DNA of 64,000 nucleotides from an uncultured Sediminibacterium sp. (lineage in GTDB: Bacteria; Bacteroidota; Bacteroidia; Chitinophagales; Chitinophagaceae): assembly GCF_946481145.1 (NCBI RefSeq), contig NZ_CAMLMJ010000017.1:32442-96441 (forward strand). Direction: 5' to 3'. This document shows, piece after piece, positions 62,686 through 64,000 of the stretch (position 1 is its first letter; every line of letters starts with the position of its first letter). The translations under genes and the position numbers were made by a program. Under the pieces are notes generated by a model. That model did no database searches, was not told where the DNA came from, and was given only the letters and a program-made list of their open reading frames with translations.

Positions 62686-63876
62686 TTATGCTTTTAACAC
62701 CCCCAGTTCCTTACCTACTTTTGTAAATGCAGCAATGGCCTTATCTAAATGCTGCTGCTCATGTGCTGCACTTAGTTGAACACGAATACGTGCCAACCCC
62801 TTAGCTACCACCGGGTAGAAGAATCCAATTACATACACCCCTTCTTCGAGGAGTTTTGCGGCAAAATTTTGTGCCACTACTGCATCATATAACATGATTG
62901 GAACAATCGGGTGATCACCGGGTTTGATATCAAATCCAGCTTCCGTCATTTTTGACCGGAAATATTTAGTATTGTATTCCAGTTGATCGCGAAGCTGCGT
63001 AGTTTCGGTAAGCATATCTAATACAGCAATTGATGCTCCTACGATTGATGGCGCTACTGTATTGGAAAATAAATAAGGGCGACTGCGTTGGCGCAGCATT
63101 TCAATGATCTCCTTTCTACCTGAGGTAAATCCACCACTTGCACCGCCTAATGCCTTACCGAGTGTACCAGTAATAATATCAATTCTACCCATTACACCAC
63201 GGTATTCATGTGTACCGCGACCGGTTTTACCAAGGAAGCCAGAGGAATGACATTCATCAATCATTACAATAGCATCGTATTGATCAGCCAGGTCGCAGAT
63301 TTTATCGAGTTGTGCAATGGTTCCATCCATACTGAAAGAGCCATCGGTTACAATAATTCTATTTCTGCAGCCGGAACTTTCTTTCAGTTTTGTTTCCAGG
63401 TCCTCCATATTGTTGTGCTCATACCTGAATCGCTGTGCCTTACATAAGCGAACACCATCAATAATAGATGCGTGGTTTAACGCATCACTGATAATGGCAT
63501 CCTGTTCATTAAATAAAGGTTCAAATACGCCGCCATTGGCATCGAAAGCTGCTGCGTACAAAATAGTGTCTTCTGTACCCAGAAAGTCGGCTATTTTCTT
63601 TTCCAGTTCTTTATGAATATCCTGTGTTCCACAGATAAAGCGAACACTGCTCATACCATAACCATGGGTATCGATGGCTTTATGGGCAGCTTCAATCACT
63701 TTTGGGTGAGAAGAAAGCCCCAGGTAGTTATTGGCACAAAAATTCAATACAGATTTACCATTCACAACGATTTCTGGTCCCTGCTCACTGGTAATTACCC
63801 GTTCTTTTTTAAAAAGCCCTGCTGTTTCGATTTCACGAAGCTCTTCCCCTATCCGGGCAACAAATTTTTCATTCAT
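62686..63876 (-). CDS. kbl: Glycine C-acetyltransferase (2-amino-3-ketobutyrate CoA ligase)
   Basis: 396 residues, PLP-dependent alpha-oxoamine synthase. NFCANNYLGLSSHPKV, GMSSVRFICGTQDIHKELE, IMIDECHSSGFLGKTGRGTH, then the PLP lysine in GTLGKALGGASGGF. It cleaves 2-amino-3-oxobutanoate with CoA to glycine and acetyl-CoA in threonine breakdown. The length and N-terminus match KBL rather than BioF. No threonine dehydrogenase gene in the window. Confidence 0.93.
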   Translation of the reverse strand: MNEKFVARIGEELREIETAGLFKKERVITSEQGPEIVVNGKSVLNFCANNYLGLSSHPKVIEAAHKAIDTHGYGMSSVRFICGTQDIHKELEKKIADFLGTEDTILYAAAFDANGGVFEPLFNEQDAIISDALNHASIIDGVRLCKAQRFRYEHNNMEDLETKLKESSGCRNRIIVTDGSFSMDGTIAQLDKICDLADQYDAIVMIDECHSSGFLGKTGRGTHEYRGVMGRIDIITGTLGKALGGASGGFTSGRKEIIEMLRQRSRPYLFSNTVAPSIVGASIAVLDMLTETTQLRDQLEYNTKYFRSKMTEAGFDIKPGDHPIVPIMLYDAVVAQNFAAKLLEEGVYVIGFFYPVVAKGLARIRVQLSAAHEQQHLDKAIAAFTKVGKELGVLKA

Positions 63877-63913
63877 GGCGTACGTTTATGGAAGGCAAAG
63901 ATAGGAGAATGTT

Positions 63914-63997
63914 GAACAGAAGAACAGAGAAACAGAGAAACATCCAACATCCAACTTCGAAGTTGGACATTGGACATTCCTCTGTTCGTCTGTTAAA
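63914..63997. repeat. Word-hairpin element, GAACAGAGAAACAGAG and CATCCAACTTCGAAG words
   Basis: Left half GAACAGAAGAACAGAGAAAC, AGAGAAACATCCAACATCC; centre CCAACTTCGAAGTTGG, a perfect palindrome; right half ACATTGGACATTCC and TCTGTTCGTCTGTT. It lies upstream of kbl at the end of the window; the next gene is outside. Confidence 0.7.
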
Positions 63998-64000
63998 CAA

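Overview
The window looks like chromosomal DNA of a member of the Bacteroidota, most likely family Chitinophagaceae. The reasons are the alternative complex III (actABCDEF) operon joined to an aa3-type oxidase, CarboxypepD_reg-type TonB receptors, OMP_b-brl-type barrel proteins, group III truncated haemoglobin, a clade II-like lipoprotein NosZ, TAnnTTTG-like promoter elements and few strong Shine-Dalgarno sites. No phage, insertion sequence, plasmid gene or CRISPR array is visible.

Layout. (1) 0.1-6.1 kb: an OmpR-type two-component system with a PepSY-like periplasmic protein, convergent with a PepSY membrane protein and a TonB siderophore receptor (iron uptake). (2) 6.5-11.5 kb: a small Cys/Pro-tailed protein, a membrane protein, a NarL-type kinase and regulator, then an outer-membrane barrel protein. 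(3) 11.8-14.8 kb: ABM monooxygenase, trmB, DUF5522, a small secreted protein plus lipoprotein, and an alkyltransferase-like protein. (4) 14.8-31.3 kb, minus strand: a complete respiratory block. Alternative complex III (ActA to ActF) oxidises quinol, followed by oxidase subunits II and I, a haem O synthase, two subunit III proteins, subunit IV, SCO and DUF420. (5) 31.6-45 kb: a DUF6787-like/PurN fusion, a second barrel protein, an S10 peptidase, GNAT, TPR and VOC proteins, tRNA-Arg, a putative metalloprotease and a GH43-like enzyme. (6) 45.3-55.3 kb: an N-oxide block with ScdA/RIC, a haem-copper-oxidase-like membrane protein, a Crp/Fnr regulator, cytochrome c, NosZ, NosL fusion, NosD, NosF, NosY, haemerythrin and truncated haemoglobin. 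(7) 55.3-63.9 kb: sialidase-like protein, oxyR/katG, an LLM oxidoreductase, a VOC protein, dCMP deaminase, a class D beta-lactamase and kbl.

The most unusual signal is not a gene. About twenty intergenic sites carry quasi-palindromic hairpins built from short repeated words. Several word families exist (TTTGAAAA; GGAATAAGAAATAAG; GATGTCGGATGTC; GTGAATAGTGAATGG; TTTGATCTTTGATTT; CACTGAAT; GACATTGGA), with the same architecture but little shared sequence. Most lie within 0-20 bp of a stop codon. Some supply the last codons and the stop of a gene (ATL, GNAT, DUF2892, PurN). One lies inside an open frame and joins a membrane-protein gene to purN. Two sites sit next to local duplications: an exact 100-bp duplication of a VOC gene tail, and a partial copy of tRNA-Arg. 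The elements are dense in the respiratory operon and absent from about 45.3 to 61.2 kb. They behave like a family of small hairpin elements associated with 3' ends and local rearrangement; no transposase for them is in the window.

All calls come from reading the sequence and from family knowledge; no database search was run. Starts were moved inward where the longest frame ran into a hairpin or terminator or where a signal peptide or lipobox fixed the start.
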